Under the pieces are notes generated by a model. That model was not told the DNA's origin and did no database searches. It saw nothing but the letters and a program-made list of their open reading frames with translations. DNA of 64,000 nt from Parabacteroides timonensis (GTDB lineage Bacteria > Bacteroidota > Bacteroidia > Bacteroidales > Tannerellaceae), in the NCBI RefSeq assembly GCF_900128505.1, contig NZ_LT669941.1:2621807-2685806 (forward strand), written 5' to 3'. Of this stretch, positions 1 through 9,452 are shown in pieces. Within the stretch, counting starts at the first letter, position 1, and each line of letters opens with the position of its first letter. The translations under genes and the position numbers were made by a program.

Positions 1-1
1 A

Positions 2-1024
2 ATGGTAGCACACGATTTCACTTATCCGCTGGGACATATCGTAACCGGTAGTTTCTGGCACAACCTGCATCGTGACAGCCTCCATCTGACTATCGCCGAT
101 ACCGGTTGGGGAAAAGCTGTTTGGGGAAAACTATACGGACAATGGATTGCCGGAGCGACCGTATTCGTTTACGATCATGAGAAGTTCACTCCTGCCGATA
201 TGTTGCAGATGATCCAGGATTACAAGATCACCTCTTTGTGTGCACCTCCTACGATCTTCCGCTTTCTGATCCGCGAAGACATGACGAAGTACGATCTGTC
301 TTCCCTGCAATATTGTACGATTGCCGGTGAAGCACTGAACCCTGCCGTATTTGAAGCATTCTATAAACTGACAGGCATCAAATTGATGGAAGGATTCGGT
401 CAGACGGAAACGACACTGACAGTTGCTACATTCCCATGGATGGAACCGAAACCCGGTTCTATGGGTGTACCTAACCCACAATATGATGTAGATCTGATCC
501 GACCGGACGGAAGTCGCGCAGAAGACGGCGAGCAGGGACAAATCGTTATTCATACGACCCAGGGCAAACCGATCGGTCTGTTCAAAGAATATTACCGCGA
601 TGCCGAACTGACTCACGAAGCCTGGCATGATGGCATGTACTATACAGGCGACGTTGCTTGGCGTGATGAAGACGGTTATCTGTGGTTTGTCGGTCGTGCT
701 GACGATGTGATCAAAAGTTCCGGTTACCGCATCGGCCCGTTCGAAGTGGAAAGCGCATTGATGACACACCCGGCTGTTGTCGAATGTGCGATTACAGGTG
801 TACCCGACGAAATTCGCGGACAGGTGGTAAAAGCGACGATTGTACTGGCGAAGGATTACAAGGACAAGGCAGGCGAAGCATTGATCAAAGAGTTACAGGA
901 TCATGTAAAACGTGTTACAGCTCCGTATAAATATCCCCGTGTAGTTGAATTTGTCGAAGAATTGCCTAAAACCATCAGCGGAAAGATCCGTCGTGTGGAA
1001 ATCAGGGATAAAGATAAGAAATAG
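2..1024 (+). CDS. AMP-binding acyl-CoA ligase, C-terminal part (5' end outside window)
   Basis: Adenylate-forming ligase that activates a carboxylic acid with ATP and transfers it to CoA; it resembles acetyl/medium-chain acyl-CoA synthetases. The visible 340 residues carry the family's later core motifs: GFGQTE at residues 131-136, YYTGD at 213-217, the GRADDVIKSSGYRIGP hinge at 231-246, and the C-terminal PKTISGK with the catalytic lysine near 328. Family members are about 550 residues, so roughly 200 residues including the P-loop lie left of the window; the Met at base 2 is an internal residue. It lies 14 bases upstream of proB on the same strand and may be cotranscribed with it. The exact substrate cannot be read from this part. 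Confidence 0.9.
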   Translation: MVAHDFTYPLGHIVTGSFWHNLHRDSLHLTIADTGWGKAVWGKLYGQWIAGATVFVYDHEKFTPADMLQMIQDYKITSLCAPPTIFRFLIREDMTKYDLSSLQYCTIAGEALNPAVFEAFYKLTGIKLMEGFGQTETTLTVATFPWMEPKPGSMGVPNPQYDVDLIRPDGSRAEDGEQGQIVIHTTQGKPIGLFKEYYRDAELTHEAWHDGMYYTGDVAWRDEDGYLWFVGRADDVIKSSGYRIGPFEVESALMTHPAVVECAITGVPDEIRGQVVKATIVLAKDYKDKAGEALIKELQDHVKRVTAPYKYPRVVEFVEELPKTISGKIRRVEIRDKDKK

Positions 1025-1038
1025 AAGATTACACGAAA

Positions 1039-2124
1039 ATGACATATCAGTTTACACGGATAGCAGTAAAGATAGGAAGTAACGTACTGACAAGAAAAGA
1101 CGGCTCCCTCGATGTCACGCGCATGTCGGCATTAGTCGATCAGGTTGCGGAATTGCATCGACACGGGGTAGAAGTGGTTTTGATCTCTTCCGGAGCAGTA
1201 GCCTCCGGAAGAAGCGAAGTGAAACCCGGAAAGAAGCTCGATGCCGTCTCTGCCCGCCAACTCTATTCAGCAGTAGGACAGGCCAAATTGATCAACCGTT
1301 ACTTCGAGTTATTCCGCGAACATAAGATCGCTTGCGGCCAGGTTCTCACGACAAAGGAGAACTTTGGCAGCCGCACGCATTACCTCAACCAGAAACATTG
1401 CATGGAAGTAATGCTTGACAATAAAGTGATACCCATTGTAAACGAAAACGATACAATATCCGTTACAGAACTGATGTTTACCGATAATGACGAGTTGTCC
1501 GGCCTGATCGCTACTATGATGGGGATGGATGCGCTTATTATCCTGAGTAATATCGACGGTATCTACAATGGCAATCCGGCAGATCCGGCAGCAACGGTCA
1601 TCCGGGAAATTGACGGCGGCAAACAGGATCTTTCAGAATATGTACAGACCAGCAAGTCCTCTTTCGGACGTGGTGGCATGCTGACCAAATGTACTATTGC
1701 ACAGAAAGTGGCTGACGAAGGTATCACTGTGATCATTGCAAACGGCAAAAAGGAGAATATCCTGCCTGCGTTACTGGCCAAAGGTAGTCAGACAGTATGC
1801 ACACGTTTTATACCGGCTGCCAAACCTGTCAGCAGTGTTAAGAAATGGATCGCCCACTCCGAAGGCTTTGCCAAAGGAGAGATACATATCAATCAGGGAA
1901 CAGAAGAAGCCCTGACCGGCAGCAAAGCCACTAGCCTGTTACTGGTAGGTGTCACCGCTATCATCGGAGACTTCGAGAAGAATGATATTGTAAAGATCAT
2001 CAATGAAACAGGCATACAGATCGGTGTCGGGTGTGCCGGATACGATAGCCGGGAAGCTATCGGTCTGATCGGCCAACGTGATTTGAAACCGCTTGTTCAC
2101 TACGATTACTTATATCTGGATTAA
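1039..2124 (+). CDS. proB: Glutamate 5-kinase
   Basis: First step of proline synthesis: phosphorylates L-glutamate to gamma-glutamyl phosphate in the cytoplasm. The N-terminal amino-acid-kinase domain shows KIGSNVLTRKDG near residue 11, SSGAVASGR near 50, VNENDT near 134 and FTDNDELSG near 147. The last ~90 residues match the PUA domain usual in ProB. At 361 residues it is full length for the family. It is followed after 47 bases by proA, forming the classical proBA pair. Start ATG chosen because it gives the family N-terminus and follows the upstream ligase closely. Confidence 0.96.
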   Translation: MTYQFTRIAVKIGSNVLTRKDGSLDVTRMSALVDQVAELHRHGVEVVLISSGAVASGRSEVKPGKKLDAVSARQLYSAVGQAKLINRYFELFREHKIACGQVLTTKENFGSRTHYLNQKHCMEVMLDNKVIPIVNENDTISVTELMFTDNDELSGLIATMMGMDALIILSNIDGIYNGNPADPAATVIREIDGGKQDLSEYVQTSKSSFGRGGMLTKCTIAQKVADEGITVIIANGKKENILPALLAKGSQTVCTRFIPAAKPVSSVKKWIAHSEGFAKGEIHINQGTEEALTGSKATSLLLVGVTAIIGDFEKNDIVKIINETGIQIGVGCAGYDSREAIGLIGQRDLKPLVHYDYLYLD

Positions 2125-2171
2125 TTAATAGGTATGTTTAATCATGGGAAAAGATAGTATCAGGAAATAAT

Positions 2172-3428
2172 ATGTCAACAAATATAACAAAGCTATTAAA
2201 GCAGAGCGTTACAGCATCCCGTCAACTTATCACGTTAAGTGACGAAGCGATAAACCGTATACTGACTGATACAGCAGACGAGCTGATAAACAGGCAGGCA
2301 GAAGTTCTTACAGCCAACGAGAAAGACCTGGCCCGTATGGACCGGGCCAACCCCAAATACGACCGTCTGAAATTGACAGCCGACCGTCTGGCCGGCATTG
2401 CCGGAGACATGCGAAATGTAGCCTCGCTCCCCTCCCCGCTCGGTAAGGTTATCAGTGAAGCTACCCGTCCGAACGGCATGGTGATCCGTAAAGTATCGGT
2501 ACCTTTCGGAGTGATAGGCGTTATCTACGAAGCACGTCCGAACGTCACTTTCGATGTATTCTCTTTATGTTTCAAAAGCGCAAACGCCTGTGTACTAAAA
2601 GGTGGTTCGGATGCCAACGACTCCAATCATGCACTGGTTGCTATCATCCATTCCGTGTTGGAACGCCACGGTATCAACCCGACCGTTTGTACTTTATTGC
2701 CTCCCGAACGGGAAGCGACTACGGAATTATTGAATGCTGTCGGCTTGGTAGACCTAATCATTCCCCGCGGCAGCAGTTCGCTGATCAATTTCGTACGCGA
2801 CAATGCCCGCGTGCCGGTTATCGAAACAGGAGCCGGTATCTGTCATACCTATTTTGACAAGGACGGAGATAAAGAAAAGGGGCAAGCCATCGTAAATAAC
2901 GCCAAAACCCGGCGGGTAAGCGTTTGCAATGCATTGGATTGTCTGATCATCCATCAGGAACGGCTCGATGATCTTCCTTTTATCTGCGATAAACTGAAAG
3001 AGAGCGATGTCATCATTTATGCAGATGAACAGGCTTTCACCGCTTTGTCGGGACAATACCCGTCAGCACTGTTGCAACCAGCCAACGAAGACAGCTTCGG
3101 TACCGAGTTCCTCGACTACAAAATGAGTATCCGTACCGTAGCATCGCTCGAAGAAGCACTGGAACATATCGCCCGTTACAGTTCTAAACATAGCGAAAGC
3201 ATCGTCAGCGAGTCATCCGAAGCTATCCGCCTGTTCCAGCAACAGGTAGATGCAGCCTGCGTCTATGCCAACGTATCGACCGCTTTCACTGACGGCGCAC
3301 AGTTCGGTTTCGGGGCAGAGATCGGTATCAGTACGCAGAAGTTACATGCCCGCGGACCGATGGCTTTACCGGAATTGACTACCTATAAGTATATTATCGA
3401 AGGAGACGGACAGATAAGGAAATCCTGA
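2172..3428 (+). CDS. proA: Gamma-glutamyl phosphate reductase
   Basis: Second step of proline synthesis: NADPH-dependent reduction of gamma-glutamyl phosphate to glutamate semialdehyde. This is an aldehyde-dehydrogenase-fold enzyme of normal length (418 residues). Family signatures are visible: PFGVIGVIYEARPNVT at 111-126, VLKGGSDAN at 141-149, and the active-site segment NNAKTRRVSVCNALD with the catalytic Cys at 252. It sits directly downstream of proB and is probably translated from the same message. Nothing in the sequence looks damaged. Confidence 0.96.
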   Translation: MSTNITKLLKQSVTASRQLITLSDEAINRILTDTADELINRQAEVLTANEKDLARMDRANPKYDRLKLTADRLAGIAGDMRNVASLPSPLGKVISEATRPNGMVIRKVSVPFGVIGVIYEARPNVTFDVFSLCFKSANACVLKGGSDANDSNHALVAIIHSVLERHGINPTVCTLLPPEREATTELLNAVGLVDLIIPRGSSSLINFVRDNARVPVIETGAGICHTYFDKDGDKEKGQAIVNNAKTRRVSVCNALDCLIIHQERLDDLPFICDKLKESDVIIYADEQAFTALSGQYPSALLQPANEDSFGTEFLDYKMSIRTVASLEEALEHIARYSSKHSESIVSESSEAIRLFQQQVDAACVYANVSTAFTDGAQFGFGAEIGISTQKLHARGPMALPELTTYKYIIEGDGQIRKS

Positions 3429-3551
3429 ACCTAGAAACACCTTTCCTCAGATCAATACGACAACTTCTCCCTTACCCGGACTATTTCCTCTTCCAGCTAA
3501 GGGAGATTTACTTTTATCTTACGACTAACATCATATCTCAATTTCTATCCA

Positions 3552-3559
3552 TATATTTG
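3552..3559 (+). promoter_or_regulatory. -7 box TATATTTG of the TonB/DUF4876/DUF6850 operon
   Basis: Exact match to the Bacteroidota sigma-70 -7 element TAnnTTTG, 24 bases before the chosen start codon of the TonB receptor gene. It overlaps an in-frame TTG, which argues that translation begins at the later ATG. No convincing -33 TTG was seen. Confidence 0.55.
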
Positions 3560-3583
3560 CTATCCCGAGGCACTAGTAAAGAT

Positions 3584-6085
3584 ATGGATTATTATATGCA
3601 AACATCCCACATGATATTCTACCGGTTCGTCTTGTCCGGTTTATTATTACTTATTTCTTATACGCCGGGATATAGTGAGGAATCTCGTCTGTCACAACCA
3701 GTCGACACACTCTCTTTCCACCTACCTGACGTTGTAGTGACCGCCATTGAAGGGAAAGGAGTGGGAAGTGTGTCGTTGTTGCCTTCCTCTGCCATAGAAC
3801 ATGTACAACCTTTCAGCGTCGCTGACCTGATGCAGCTCCTACCGGGAGGACTGACGATCAATTCTTCTTTTGGTCAACCTCAATACTTTGCAATCAGGGA
3901 AATTACACTGAACAATGGACTGAATAACCTGTACCCTCAGGATGCTGAACAGGTACAGATCGTGCTTGACGGTTCACCACTACATAGCAATACGGACATT
4001 GGAAATCCGTTCAGCGGTGCAGATACCCGTTTCCTTTCCATGAATGAAGTAGAGCAGGCAGAGGTTGTCCGTGGTATTCCCTCGGCCCGTTACGGAAATC
4101 TCACCAATGGAATGTTGTTGCTAAAAACCCGTAGTGGTAAAATGCCTCTTACTGCCGGTATACGCTACAACCCAAACATGAAGCAATACACAGCAGGAAA
4201 AGGCTTCGTCATTTCTCCTCCCGGACACACGTTGAACCTGCTGGCCGACTATACTGCACAAGGTAATTTCCACACCGGAGGGCTTCGTTTGGCTAATACC
4301 TACCACTGGCAACCGGGAGGTCATCCGCTAACAGCACGATTCGATTATTACGTAAGAATAGGTAATCTAAAAAGCTATGCCAGCGAAGAAAACCATATCC
4401 GACAAAAATTGCAAAACCACCGGTTGACCTTCAACGGAGAATGGAAACCCGGTAAACCATTACTCGAAAGTCTTTCATTCCGTGCCGACTTCTCTGCCTC
4501 TAAAACGGTGGAGGACAAATATTACGTACCGTTTGCCCAGCAAGTCTACACCCACTCGACCGTCACTGGTGAAAGCGTAGCACAGGTATTGCCTGCCCGT
4601 TACATCTGTCGCGAACTACGCGAAGGGCTACCGGTCTATACCGAAATGGAAATACATGCCATCACACAACGTCCTTTGCCTTCATCCGGAAGCCGGATAG
4701 AGCTAAGCACCGGAATCACTTGGCGCAGCGAAGGTAACCGAGGTAACGGATTACAATTCGACTTCGAACGCCCGCCGAGCGACTCCCCCCGTCCCCGTTC
4801 CTATAAAGAAATACCTTTCTTGCATAGCGGTGCGGCTTTTGCTGAAGCAGTCTTCCACGGACCTTATGCAACGGTACAGGCCGGAATACGTTACCACGGC
4901 CTCGGGTGCAAGGATTACGGCTGGCTGGGAAGTGTCGAACCCCGCCTCAACCTATCGTGGACAGCCTTTTCTTCATCCCGCTACCAACTACGACTGAAAG
5001 GGGGCGCCGGACTGATGGGATATATGCCAACCAACGAAATGCTCTATCCCTCGCCGGTTTACAACGACCGTACAAGTTTTTACTATAACGATCCAGAGGA
5101 AGGCAACTCACTCGCCATTGTCTATACCCATGTATCGGATGATAGAAAAAACACCAGTCTCCGCCCCACGATCAACCGGAAATTCGAGACCGGTTTCATT
5201 CTCGGATCTCCCCTGGTAAATCTCGACCTGACAGGTTTCTATGAGCGGAAAACAGGAGGTTTCACCTTTATGACCGATTACCGACCTTATACGTACCGGG
5301 CGTATGAATACCAAAGCGAAACAGGACTTCATCCCGAATACCGTAACGGGCAGGTATGGGTAAACGGGCAACCGGTTCCCTACCGGAACCGACACAGCTT
5401 TACAGCCGTCAGCACCCCAGTAAATGCAGAGACAACAACCAAGCATGGTGTCGAAATGACCGCCGACTTCGGTACGTTCCATCCCCTGCTTACCTCTCTG
5501 GTTATAGACGCGCAATGGCTCCGTATCAGCAACAAAACCGACCTATTGACGGCCCATACCGAATCAGGCGAGATTAACGGAGAAAGTTATGCATATGTCG
5601 GCTATTATGATAAAGGATACAACTCCAGAGGTAATAAGTTGATCACTGAGCAACTCAGCACCAATTGCCGTTTCATTACCCGCATACCCCGTATTGGGCT
5701 GGTGACGACACTTACCCTGCAAATGGTTTGGATGCAACGTTCCCGATGGTACTACAACGATGGAAACGAAACAGAAATCTGGCCCGTCTACTGGTGCGGA
5801 GCGGACGGTATCCGCCACCCGTTCACCGAAACAGAGAAAGCCGATCCCGATTTCTCTAAATTACTCATAATCGGTAATCCCAATGATTTTTTACAGGATA
5901 CATACAAACCCTACGGTTTGATCAACCTCCGTGTCAGCAAAGAGTTCAGCCGCTATGTCACCCTGTCTTTCTTCTCCAACAACCTTGGGGATATGCGCCC
6001 GGTGCGCCTCGTTGCTAGCACGGGAAATTATCTGCGCCAAAATCCTTCTCCTTTCTTCGGATTGGAAATGCAAATAAAACTATAA
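3584..6085 (+). CDS. TonB-dependent outer membrane receptor
   Basis: Energised outer-membrane importer of about 833 residues. After a signal peptide (MIFYRFVLSGLLLLISYTPGYS region) comes a plug domain with DVVVTAIEGKG, FSVADLMQLLPGG and the VEQAEVVRGIPSARYGNLTNG plug end, followed by a long beta-barrel rich in aromatic strands and ending in LEMQIKL. It lacks the N-terminal carboxypeptidase-D-like domain common in SusC proteins. The reading frame opens at a TTG inside the -7 box, so the ATG at 3584 was chosen; ATGs at 3596 and 3611 are alternatives. It heads a tight three-gene operon with a DUF4876 lipoprotein and a DUF6850 barrel. The ligand is unknown. Confidence 0.88.
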   Translation: MDYYMQTSHMIFYRFVLSGLLLLISYTPGYSEESRLSQPVDTLSFHLPDVVVTAIEGKGVGSVSLLPSSAIEHVQPFSVADLMQLLPGGLTINSSFGQPQYFAIREITLNNGLNNLYPQDAEQVQIVLDGSPLHSNTDIGNPFSGADTRFLSMNEVEQAEVVRGIPSARYGNLTNGMLLLKTRSGKMPLTAGIRYNPNMKQYTAGKGFVISPPGHTLNLLADYTAQGNFHTGGLRLANTYHWQPGGHPLTARFDYYVRIGNLKSYASEENHIRQKLQNHRLTFNGEWKPGKPLLESLSFRADFSASKTVEDKYYVPFAQQVYTHSTVTGESVAQVLPARYICRELREGLPVYTEMEIHAITQRPLPSSGSRIELSTGITWRSEGNRGNGLQFDFERPPSDSPRPRSYKEIPFLHSGAAFAEAVFHGPYATVQAGIRYHGLGCKDYGWLGSVEPRLNLSWTAFSSSRYQLRLKGGAGLMGYMPTNEMLYPSPVYNDRTSFYYNDPEEGNSLAIVYTHVSDDRKNTSLRPTINRKFETGFILGSPLVNLDLTGFYERKTGGFTFMTDYRPYTYRAYEYQSETGLHPEYRNGQVWVNGQPVPYRNRHSFTAVSTPVNAETTTKHGVEMTADFGTFHPLLTSLVIDAQWLRISNKTDLLTAHTESGEINGESYAYVGYYDKGYNSRGNKLITEQLSTNCRFITRIPRIGLVTTLTLQMVWMQRSRWYYNDGNETEIWPVYWCGADGIRHPFTETEKADPDFSKLLIIGNPNDFLQDTYKPYGLINLRVSKEFSRYVTLSFFSNNLGDMRPVRLVASTGNYLRQNPSPFFGLEMQIKL

Positions 6086-6095
6086 ATATAGAGAT

Positions 6096-7289
6096 ATGAT
6101 AACACAACTCAAATACATAAAACTATGCCTGCTTTTCCTACTACTTACAGCAGGATGTTCGGAAGTCCCTTTCGATAGCCGGGTCATACACATCCGCCTC
6201 GTGATAACGGACAATACTCCGGAATTTCCGCTCAATAATATCCCGATCGTCATAAAAAACCAAACCATCGGCAACTCATACACGCAAGCGACCGACATTG
6301 ACGGGAAAGCAGATATTAAGATCTCTCCGGGAATCTGTTCCGTCAGTTTCTCCCACCGATTGACAAAAGGCATGACTACCTATAACCTCAGTGGAGGATT
6401 GGCAAGTCTCACGGTAGAGCCTGGAAACCAGGATCTATATCTGGAACTACCAGTTTCTCAGACTACCGCCCCACAGCTGGTGATAGAAGAACTCTATTTC
6501 AGCGGTTGTATGCGAATTGACGATAAAACCCATTATACTTCCGATCAGTATCTGGCGATTGCAAATAACTCCGACCAGACCGTTTACCTCGATGGCCTCT
6601 GTATCGCTCAGGCCGCTCCTTACACGACAGCAAAACCGTCAAGCTGGATGCAATTGACTGACATGAAGGAGATTCCTCTCGCGATGATGTGCTGGCAGTT
6701 CCCCGGCAACGGTACCGACAATCCGCTCGAACCCGGTCAGCGACAAATTATCGCTACAAATGCAGTCGACCATACTTCCGGTCCGGCAGGTGTTGCCGCA
6801 TCACTGAATCTCTCGCATGTAGAATGGGCCTTTTGGAACGCAGCCTTGACCTCGAGCCAAATCACCGCCGGTGTACGCCCTCTGAATCTAGTCTGGCATG
6901 GCAGTGCAAAAGTATATGCCCTGACAGTCAGTGGTCCGACCGTACTGCTCTTCCTGCCCCAAAGTGATATGACCGCCTGGGTTGCCGACAACAGTCACAT
7001 AGGAACTGAGCCGGAGACTACCTCCAAGTTACAATATTTATATATCCCAGCCGAATGGGTAATCGATGTCGCCAACTTCGTCACCTCTGCGGTACAGACA
7101 GCCAACAGTCGTATCCCCCTCACGATGGACCCGTCCCCCGGCTTGGCCGGCCCTACCGGTAGCGGTTTTGCCTGGCGAAGAGAGCACCGGAAAGAGGGAA
7201 ACCGTACCGTTTGGGAAACGGGAAGAGGAACCTCTCGTGACTTCAGTCGGCAACAACCAAGTATGAAAGACAATTCCGGTACAAACTAA
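6096..7289 (+). CDS. DUF4876-type lipoprotein
   Basis: 397-residue predicted lipoprotein: MITQLKYIKLCLLFLLLTAGC is a signal peptide with lipobox Cys at 21. The early part resembles a carboxypeptidase-regulatory or transthyretin-like beta-sandwich (VLITDN..FPLNNIPIVIKN, DIDGKADI). The remainder reads like the Bacteroidota DUF4876 family, with LVIEELYFSGC and YIPAEWVIDVANFV segments. It starts 10 bases after the TonB receptor and precedes a DUF6850 barrel, a neighbourhood I associate with this family from memory. A role as a receptor-associated surface lipoprotein is inference. Confidence 0.75.
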   Translation: MITQLKYIKLCLLFLLLTAGCSEVPFDSRVIHIRLVITDNTPEFPLNNIPIVIKNQTIGNSYTQATDIDGKADIKISPGICSVSFSHRLTKGMTTYNLSGGLASLTVEPGNQDLYLELPVSQTTAPQLVIEELYFSGCMRIDDKTHYTSDQYLAIANNSDQTVYLDGLCIAQAAPYTTAKPSSWMQLTDMKEIPLAMMCWQFPGNGTDNPLEPGQRQIIATNAVDHTSGPAGVAASLNLSHVEWAFWNAALTSSQITAGVRPLNLVWHGSAKVYALTVSGPTVLLFLPQSDMTAWVADNSHIGTEPETTSKLQYLYIPAEWVIDVANFVTSAVQTANSRIPLTMDPSPGLAGPTGSGFAWRREHRKEGNRTVWETGRGTSRDFSRQQPSMKDNSGTN

Positions 7290-7305
7290 GTAACAACTTT
7301 TTACG

Positions 7306-8904
7306 ATGACGACCAGACAACTACATAAACTACTATTTTATTGCCTGCTTACTATAGCCTCACTATTTACGGCAAGAGGACAGGACAATTCGACCGAACA
7401 ATCTGAATTATCTGAAATTACTTGCACAGGCATCAGCTACCGCAAACATTTCAACTCCTGGGAAAGCTCTCTCAACCCGGCAGGAATCCAGTATACACCC
7501 ATCGACAGTTTGTTGGAAACCCGGATCATATACAGCAATCGACATCATGTACTTGCAGCTGTCGATCAACCAAACAAGACCATGCAATACGGTGGAACGG
7601 CAGAAGGTTACAAACGATTAGGCAAGTTACAACTCTGTGGAGGTATGGGTTGGCAACAAGATCGCCTGAAAGGACAAAGCTGGAACTACCTCGTATACCC
7701 CGGCAGCTTGGTTACGGCAGGCGACTCCTTGAGTGTTCCACACCACTTCGAGCAATACAGCATCTACGGAAAGGCAGCTTATGCCTTCTCCTCCCGACTC
7801 CTGGCTGGGCTGAGCGGTGCCTACACTGCAACCAAGAACAAAGATGCCTCACCGGAAGGACGATACAGCGGCAATGCATATATAACCACCTTCTCGATCG
7901 GCCTGATCTATACCGTGCAATCCATCCGTACCGGTCTTTCAGCCTCTTTTGAACACCGGACAGAATCATTCAGCTCCGGTAGTGACAACAATAAACGCCT
8001 CTACACTTTCCCGTCGGGTTATTTCATTCCTATGACAGAATTCAGTTTCGGAACCAAGGGAACATCCGGAAGTTCTACAAAGAGCACAGGTCAATATCGC
8101 AGCATAACCAATGGAGGGCAAGCTGCTTTACAAGCGGAATGGATACAAGCCAATCGGAAATGGTTCAACGAGCTGAATGCCGGATATGAATGCCGCAGTA
8201 TAAGTCCTGATTATACGTCCTTCCTGTACGGTTGGAAAGAGCAGGCCATTACATTCGGTTACCACAGCAGACTGGCGATACCTCACGGACGATGGGTTCA
8301 TCTCCTTACCCCTGCTCTTTCCCTGCAACGTACCCGATCCGATCGTATCCTGCAATCATCGACCCTGCTTCGTTTCGCCGCACGCCATACGGCAAAAGTA
8401 TCGGTCGGTTATGAACTGGCACACGATTACACTCCGGACGGTCCTTCCCGCGCCTGGCAACTGACAGCCTCCCTGATGGATCTCCGTGACAAATATTACA
8501 GTTATCCTTACACGATCGCCCAACTTACCGGCACCATCCGGATCGAAACAGCCTTCCTCCGCCATCTCGACCTACCGCATGCAAGACATCTGATGGTACG
8601 CCCATCCGTATCCTTACAGACAGGCTACGGTACAGAAGAACACATCACCCGAGAAGAAAATAAAGCCGAAGTTGAAATGGGAACCCTCCGCAATTACGAA
8701 CGTGTCAGTTCCCGTTTCGCCGCCCTCACCGCTACACGTTTACAACTAGGTATGTTAATGGAATACCGTCGCCCACTGATAGACAAAACAGACGGAGGAT
8801 TACGCATACAGGCGGAGATTGAACAGATCATCCGAAATAAAACCAATTACCGGACGGATAAAACTGGTGGAGGCATTACTTTTTCGCTTATCGTCTGGAT
8901 CTGA
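7306..8904 (+). CDS. DUF6850-type outer membrane beta-barrel protein
   Basis: 532-residue exported protein with signal peptide (KLLFYCLLTIASLFTARGQ) and a body of alternating aromatic/polar strands expected of an outer-membrane barrel; the last residue pattern ITFSLIVWI fits a C-terminal beta-signal. It resembles the DUF6850 barrel family. It starts 16 bases downstream of the DUF4876 gene and ends the operon begun by the TonB receptor. Together the three probably form an outer-membrane uptake or binding complex; the substrate cannot be deduced from sequence. Confidence 0.72.
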   Translation: MTTRQLHKLLFYCLLTIASLFTARGQDNSTEQSELSEITCTGISYRKHFNSWESSLNPAGIQYTPIDSLLETRIIYSNRHHVLAAVDQPNKTMQYGGTAEGYKRLGKLQLCGGMGWQQDRLKGQSWNYLVYPGSLVTAGDSLSVPHHFEQYSIYGKAAYAFSSRLLAGLSGAYTATKNKDASPEGRYSGNAYITTFSIGLIYTVQSIRTGLSASFEHRTESFSSGSDNNKRLYTFPSGYFIPMTEFSFGTKGTSGSSTKSTGQYRSITNGGQAALQAEWIQANRKWFNELNAGYECRSISPDYTSFLYGWKEQAITFGYHSRLAIPHGRWVHLLTPALSLQRTRSDRILQSSTLLRFAARHTAKVSVGYELAHDYTPDGPSRAWQLTASLMDLRDKYYSYPYTIAQLTGTIRIETAFLRHLDLPHARHLMVRPSVSLQTGYGTEEHITREENKAEVEMGTLRNYERVSSRFAALTATRLQLGMLMEYRRPLIDKTDGGLRIQAEIEQIIRNKTNYRTDKTGGGITFSLIVWI

Positions 8905-8925
8905 CACTTCCCCTCCCGGCACAGA

Positions 8926-8961
8926 AGTACCACATCGTTCATAATTAGTTCCATATCGTCC
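8926..8961 (+). promoter_or_regulatory. Direct-repeat operator 1 (AraC-type candidate)
   Basis: Two 15-base copies, AGTACCACATCGTTC at 8926 and AGTTCCATATCGTCC at 8947, are spaced exactly 21 bases (two helical turns). The second copy begins 56 bases upstream of the -7 box at 9003. The same paired motif occurs at nearly the same offset before two other promoters in this island (11620 and 15439). Tandem direct repeats abutting a promoter are typical of AraC-family activators; two AraC-type proteins are encoded nearby. Confidence 0.7.
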
Positions 8962-9002
8962 GTATCTCACAGACACCTTAGGAAACTTGCTTCGGGTGTT
9001 CA

Positions 9003-9010
9003 TACCTTTG
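9003..9010 (+). promoter_or_regulatory. -7 box TACCTTTG of the small HTH gene
   Basis: Matches TAnnTTTG 45 bases before the start codon of the AraC-type HTH gene. The -33 region is weak (TTAG about 21 bases upstream), which fits a promoter depending on an activator bound at the adjacent direct repeats. Confidence 0.55.
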
Positions 9011-9054
9011 AAGAGTGAAATTTGTATGATACATTGATAAGCACTTAATAAACT

Positions 9055-9441
9055 ATGGACAAAAAGACGAATTCACTCTTTGTGATGCAACGCTTGTATG
9101 CACATATATTAAATGTTATGGAAAATGAAAAGCCATACCTCGACCCTGGGTTGACCTTAAGGAAACTGGTACGTCTTATCGGAACAAACCGCACGCTCCT
9201 CTCAACGACTCTGAATAGCCAATCGCAGATGAATTTCAATAAATGGCTAGCAACTTACCGGGTAAACCACCTGTTGGAAACAATTCGTTGTACCCCTGAT
9301 AAAAGTATTGACGAACTATATCCAAAGTCAGGATTTACCTCCCGAACGTCCTTTTATCGCCAATTTCATCTTGTTACCGGACTGACACCTAGAGAATATC
9401 TCAAAATGCAAGAAGAAAGAACGACCCCAAATCATTTATAA
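9055..9441 (+). CDS. Stand-alone AraC-type HTH protein
   Basis: 128-residue protein that is essentially only an AraC-family DNA-binding domain: a first helix-turn-helix around LTLRKLVRLIGTNRTLLSTTLN and a second around KSIDELYPKSGFTSRTSFYRQFHLVTGLTPREYL, the conserved AraC signature. It lacks any sensor domain. Its HTH closely parallels that of the TPR-AraC regulator at 13678 (matching YRVN, PDKS-DELY, SGF-SRT-F-RQF, VTGLTPR). It has one of the three direct-repeat operators upstream and lies 11 bases before the DUF5686 gene. It could be an autoregulator or a competitor of the larger regulator; that is inference. Confidence 0.85.
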   Translation: MDKKTNSLFVMQRLYAHILNVMENEKPYLDPGLTLRKLVRLIGTNRTLLSTTLNSQSQMNFNKWLATYRVNHLLETIRCTPDKSIDELYPKSGFTSRTSFYRQFHLVTGLTPREYLKMQEERTTPNHL

Positions 9442-9452
9442 TTTATACTACA

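Noticed and set aside
131..769. 212-codon open frame on the - strand
   Set aside because: Lies wholly inside the acyl-CoA ligase gene, antisense to its conserved motifs.
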